A stretch of 34,683 nucleotides of DNA from an uncultured Bacteroidia bacterium. Lineage in GTDB: Bacteria; Bacteroidota; Bacteroidia; Bacteroidales; UBA932. A program made the translations under genes and the position numbers. Within the stretch, counting starts at the first letter, position 1; each line of letters opens with the position of its first letter. The notes under the pieces are model-generated. The model had not been told where the DNA came from and searched no databases. It worked only from the letters and a program-made list of their open reading frames with translations. Below are positions 31,480 to 34,683 of this stretch, piece by piece. Location: NCBI GenBank assembly GCA_902780175.1, contig CACZEU010000017.1:1-34683 (forward strand). The letters are read 5' to 3'.

Positions 31480-32564
31480 CTTCGTACGCGCGCATTACCT
31501 TTCCATATACTCCAGATCTGCTCTTCGTCGGCAGGTGTGGCATAGTCGGTGTGCAGGCCGGCGACGAATGCACCTGCGGCCCAGCCGAACTGTGCGCATT
31601 TTTCTATCTCCCAGCCCTTCAGCATGCCGTAGAGCAGCCCTCCTACGAATCCGTCCCCGCCGCCTATCCTGTCAAGCACGCGGATTGGCCTTGGGGAAAT
31701 CTCCGACAGGGAAATTCCGGACTCCGAGTCCTCTTCCGCAGAGACGAGCGCACCCCAGAGATGTGAGTTTGCATCCACCGCCTCGCGGAGGGTAGTGGCA
31801 ACTACGCCAGCCGAAGGGAACTGCGCCCTTATATTTCCAATCATGGCGCGGAAGGCTTCACCGTGTGAGGCGATGTCCTTGCCGCCTGCCTGCGGTCCTT
31901 CAATACCGAAGCACAGCTGGAAGTCTTCTTCGTTGCCGATGAGGATGTCGGAGACAGAGGCGATGCGGCGGAACACGTCGCCGAGTCGCTGCTCCTGTCC
32001 TTCCCAGAACGATGCCCGGTAATTGAGGTCGAAACTTATGCGGGTGCCGTTTTTCCGGGCAACTTCTGCGAGCGAAAGGCAGAAATCGGGAGCCAATGCC
32101 GCAATCAGTCCGCTCACATGCATGACGGCTACACCTTCCCGGACGAATATCCGCTCCAGGTCGAACTCCGAGGCGTCCAGGGTACGTCCGACTTCTCCTG
32201 CCCGGTCGTTCCATACCCTTGGCCCCCGCGGGCCGAAGCCGCTGTCTGCCATATTAATCTGATGCCTGTACCCCCAGGGGCCTCCCTGCGGGACTTCCGT
32301 GCCCTCAACGTCCATTCCGCGGGAAAGGAAATCCTGACGGATGAACCTGGCGACGGGACTGCCGGCCACGAAGGCCGTAAGCACCTTGACGCTCATTCCC
32401 AGGTGCGAAGCGACACTGGCTACGTTGGTCTCGGCGCTGGTTGCCTGCATGGAGAACAGGCCTCCCTGATGGAACAACTGTCCTGAAGCCGGAGTAAGAC
32501 GTATGCCGGAACTGGTGGGCACAAGCAGCTGCCAGCGGCATCCCTGTTTGAGATTCAATACCAT
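31476..32564 (-). CDS. PfkB-family sugar (acid) kinase, KDG kinase-like
   Basis: This 362-residue ribokinase-fold enzyme closes with DRIGGGDGFVGGLLYGML (the usual G-A-G-D-A-F anion hole and catalytic Asp). ISFDLNYRASFW and SDILIGNEEDF are typical of 2-keto-3-deoxygluconate kinases. The start at 32564 leaves one base after the transporter stop. The N-terminal strand (VPTSSGIRLTPASGQLF) matches the G-E-x-M-L-R-L region of KdgK only loosely. The substrate could be KDG, gluconate or a ketogluconate; next to gnd, phosphorylation to 6-phosphogluconate is attractive but unproven. Confidence 0.8.
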   Translation of the reverse strand: MVLNLKQGCRWQLLVPTSSGIRLTPASGQLFHQGGLFSMQATSAETNVASVASHLGMSVKVLTAFVAGSPVARFIRQDFLSRGMDVEGTEVPQGGPWGYRHQINMADSGFGPRGPRVWNDRAGEVGRTLDASEFDLERIFVREGVAVMHVSGLIAALAPDFCLSLAEVARKNGTRISFDLNYRASFWEGQEQRLGDVFRRIASVSDILIGNEEDFQLCFGIEGPQAGGKDIASHGEAFRAMIGNIRAQFPSAGVVATTLREAVDANSHLWGALVSAEEDSESGISLSEISPRPIRVLDRIGGGDGFVGGLLYGMLKGWEIEKCAQFGWAAGAFVAGLHTDYATPADEEQIWSIWKGNARVRR

Positions 32565-32565
32565 A

Positions 32566-33825
32566 TTACAACAGTTTACCGAGCGCAAGCATTCCGGTGT
32601 AAGACACCACGCAGGCGAACAGGAACGCCAGGCACATAAGCAATGTGAATACTATGCCCGGCCGTCGGTCTCCCATTACGGAACGTTTGTTGAGCATGAT
32701 AATCATAAGCAGGATTACCAGCGGCAGCACAAAGACAAGTGTGACCTGCGAGGCAATCTGCGTAATGATGGGACTCTTGCCCAGAATGGGGATCGTAAGT
32801 CCCGCCAGGGCGGCGATTCCCGTGAGAATCTTGAAAAGGGGAGTGCCGGTCTGCATCTTCCCGGTTGTGTAGTCGCTTATGAGTTCCGGGGCGAGCATCA
32901 TGATTGGGAAGAGCGATGAAAGCCCAGCGCTGAGCAGGCCGGTTACGAACAGTGCCACGGCGAACCTGCCGGCGATGGGCTGGAGGACGTAGATCATATC
33001 CAGCACCTTTTCAACCTGAAGCCCCCTGGGATGCAGCACGCCGGCGGCGCAGATCATGATGGATGCGCTGATGACGAAGGTAAGAGCGGCGCTGACGATA
33101 GCGTCCCGCCGCTGCAGCCTTCCGTCTTCCTTGCCCCAGCCCTTGCTCTTGAGTATCATGGGGCGGATGACGAAGGTCGGCGACGACATTGTAGTGCCTA
33201 CGAATGCTGCTATGAACAGGCGGGCTTCCGGGGTCTGGGGAATCGACGGAACGAAGCCCCGTACGATGCTTCCGGGCTCCGGAAGTTCGATGAACATTGA
33301 AAGTATGAAGGAAATGCCCATCAGCGTAACAAGTGCGGAGAGAATCTTCTCGAACACGCTGTAATTGCCATTGTTGAGCACGAGCCAGATTGTGCCGGCA
33401 ATGAGAACCGCCATTCCCAGTACAATCCAGTAGGAAGCGGCGGGGGAGAGCCCCGGGATGCAAAGGTAAAGCACCTCGCTCACGGCGTTGGACGTGATGT
33501 TGAGTATGCTGGAAAGGCTGATCCACTGGCTGACGACAAGGCCGATGATAAGTATAATGGCCCAGACCTTGCCTCCGCGAAGGTTCTGCTTGATTCCGTG
33601 AATTGCGGTGTCAGAGGTCACTATGCCGAAGTGTCCGTAGGCCTGGGTCATCACCCAGGTGAAGAATGCGCTGATGGCAAGTACCCAGAGAAGCTGTGTG
33701 CCATATACGCTGCCGGACTTGACCATGGAGGTGACGCTGCCCGTTCCTATGGTAAAGCCCAGGCAAAACAGCCCGGGCCCGACCAGCGCTATCCAGCGCA
33801 ATATGGATTTGAACAGGTTCTTCAT
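32566..33825 (-). CDS. Nramp-family transporter lacking canonical metal motifs
   Basis: This 419-residue integral membrane protein has about eleven helices. The overall form and TM1 start (IALVGPGLFCLGFTIGTGS) align with Nramp proteins. However, the metal-binding D-P-G-N of TM1 reads G-T-G-S, and the M-P-H-N of TM6 reads roughly T-T-M-S-S-P-T (AAFVGTTMSSPTFVIRP). Divalent metal transport is therefore doubtful. Placed between an SDR and a sugar kinase and overlapping the SDR stop by one base, it may carry an organic acid or sugar acid. The C-terminus overlaps nothing. Confidence 0.75.
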   Translation of the reverse strand: MKNLFKSILRWIALVGPGLFCLGFTIGTGSVTSMVKSGSVYGTQLLWVLAISAFFTWVMTQAYGHFGIVTSDTAIHGIKQNLRGGKVWAIILIIGLVVSQWISLSSILNITSNAVSEVLYLCIPGLSPAASYWIVLGMAVLIAGTIWLVLNNGNYSVFEKILSALVTLMGISFILSMFIELPEPGSIVRGFVPSIPQTPEARLFIAAFVGTTMSSPTFVIRPMILKSKGWGKEDGRLQRRDAIVSAALTFVISASIMICAAGVLHPRGLQVEKVLDMIYVLQPIAGRFAVALFVTGLLSAGLSSLFPIMMLAPELISDYTTGKMQTGTPLFKILTGIAALAGLTIPILGKSPIITQIASQVTLVFVLPLVILLMIIMLNKRSVMGDRRPGIVFTLLMCLAFLFACVVSYTGMLALGKLL

Positions 33826-34577
33826 CAGGAGAACAGGCAGCCGCCGTTGATGTCTATGCCGTTACCGGTGATGTAGGATGACTCGTCGCTTGCCAGGTAG
33901 CAGGCGAGGTCTGCAACCTCGGGTGCCTCGCCCTCCCTGCGCAGGGGAGCGCTGCGGTGCAGGGCCTCGCGGCCTTCAGGCTTGGTGAAGGTGTCGTGGA
34001 AATAAGTGTTTATCATGCCGGGGCAGATTGCGTTGACGCGTATGCCCTGAGGGCCGAGTTCCTTGGCCATTGCGCGGGTGTGGCACAGCATGGCTGCCTT
34101 GCCGCAGGCGTAGATGGACGAACCGGGGCCGCCGCCGTCGCGGGCGGCCTGGGAGGAAATGTTGACTATGCTTCCTCCTCTTCCCATATATTTGAGAACC
34201 TCACGCGTGCAGAGCCAGCAACTCTTGAAGTTGAGGTCCATAAGGGAATTGTACCAGTCTTCATCCTGCTCCTGGATGGCCTTGCGGCCCATTATGCCGC
34301 CGGCGTTGTTGATCAGGATATCTACCGTGCCCCAGGCGTCGGCCACCGCCTTGAACAGGGCTTGGACCTCCTTTTCTTTGGTAACGTCTGCCTTGACGGC
34401 AATGGCGATTCCTCCGGCCTCGCTGATCATTTCAAGCGTTTCTGCCGCTTTTGATTCGTCGTGACAATAGTTGATGCAGACCTTCGCCCCTTCTTTTGCA
34501 AGTTTCAGGGCGATGGCACGTCCGATGTCGCGGGAACCGCCGGTCACTACAGCTACTTTTCCAGTCAATCTCATCAT
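33825..34577 (-). CDS. Short-chain dehydrogenase/reductase
   Basis: This 250-residue NAD(P)-dependent SDR has the cofactor motif VVTGGSRDIGRAIALKLA (Asp where Gly is usual), D-V-T near 64, LINNAGG, the catalytic Ser in IVNISSQ, and Y-A-C-G-K (Y-x-x-x-K). The PG motif is in NAICPGMINT. The start is 34577 or 34574 (adjacent ATGs); the longer form at 34601 would precede the transcription start. It is the first gene of the sugar-acid operon, so a ketogluconate or KduD-like reductase role is inferred. Confidence 0.88.
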   Translation of the reverse strand: MMRLTGKVAVVTGGSRDIGRAIALKLAKEGAKVCINYCHDESKAAETLEMISEAGGIAIAVKADVTKEKEVQALFKAVADAWGTVDILINNAGGIMGRKAIQEQDEDWYNSLMDLNFKSCWLCTREVLKYMGRGGSIVNISSQAARDGGGPGSSIYACGKAAMLCHTRAMAKELGPQGIRVNAICPGMINTYFHDTFTKPEGREALHRSAPLRREGEAPEVADLACYLASDESSYITGNGIDINGGCLFS

Positions 34578-34602
34578 CGTATTAATATAGTGTGTCCGCA
34601 CA

Positions 34603-34633
34603 CAAAGGTAGATGGAAAAAAGATAAAAAGCAA
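34603..34633 (-). promoter_or_regulatory. Promoter of the sugar-acid operon
   Basis: On the minus strand TTG (34633-34631), 20 bases, then TACCTTTG (34610-34603), a good Bacteroidota promoter 25 bases before the SDR start. Confidence 0.65.
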
Positions 34634-34663
34634 GAGGGAATGGGTCTGAATTATATTTTTTTG

Positions 34664-34671
34664 TAAATTTG
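34664..34671 (+). promoter_or_regulatory. -7 element of the next gene
   Basis: TAAATTTG ends 6 bases before an ATG at 34678, leaderless spacing as at several other genes here. Confidence 0.55.
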
Positions 34672-34677
34672 CAGCCG

Positions 34678-34683
34678 ATGCAG
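34678..34683 (+). CDS. Start of the next gene (partial, two codons)
   Basis: ATG-CAG at the window edge, placed 6 bases after a -7 element. The product cannot be told. Confidence 0.35.

Noticed and set aside
1-34683. CRISPR arrays, rRNA genes, complete insertion sequences or a prophage
   Set aside because: No regularly spaced direct repeats of CRISPR size, no rRNA sequence, and no transposase, integrase or phage structural genes were seen.

Overview
The window is chromosomal DNA from a Bacteroidota bacterium, most likely a GC-rich anaerobic Bacteroidales of gut or rumen type (inference). The reasons are the recurring Bacteroidota promoter form TTTG-N19/20-TAnnTTTG, the near absence of Shine-Dalgarno sites, an outer-membrane porin of the alginate-export type, and anaerobe genes such as rubrerythrin and a carboxyltransferase of the oxaloacetate decarboxylase/PycB type.

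Layout. 1-5.1 kb: the 3' end of a porin, an N-terminally truncated threonine aldolase, an exported GH13 amylase, a lipoprotein flavodoxin and an exported Y_phosphatase3-type phosphatase. 5.1-10.6 kb: an AT-richer accessory islet. It holds a PD-(D/E)XK nuclease-helicase of the DUF2075 type, a dead excisionase-like HTH gene with an intact promoter, and a two-gene unit coding an XRE-EVE-like fusion protein and a CoiA-like nuclease. It ends in broken gene pieces (a CpsB copy, WYL, AlbA_2). 10.6-14.5 kb: a CpsB-type PHP phosphatase, DUF4298, GreA/GreB, an esterase and an SPL-type radical SAM protein, interleaved with remnants of GNAT, AraC and amidase genes. 14.6-17.85 kb: a second accessory islet beside tRNA-Ala(GGC), with an AlbA_2/ATPase regulator, a DUF2971 pseudogene, a small-RNA-like transcription unit and phased GTACTAAAA repeats.

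17.9-34.7 kb is housekeeping DNA: radC, a PycB-like subunit, alr, a C1B peptidase, a COG0731 radical SAM protein, folP and rubrerythrin. Then come a five-gene thiamin operon (tenA-thiL-thiD-thiM-thiE), a small membrane protein, and a sugar-acid operon (SDR, Nramp-like transporter, PfkB kinase, gnd). The next gene begins at the right edge.

Main points of interest: the XRE-EVE/CoiA nuclease pair with its promoter and palindrome; a 93-bp palindromic in-frame insertion inside thiL; a noncanonical Nramp-family transporter in a sugar-acid operon; a diverged 59-bp duplication of a CpsB gene end flanking gene fragments; a possible sRNA and phased repeats next to tRNA-Ala; and several promoters whose -7 element lies only 6-7 nt before the start codon, suggesting leaderless mRNAs.
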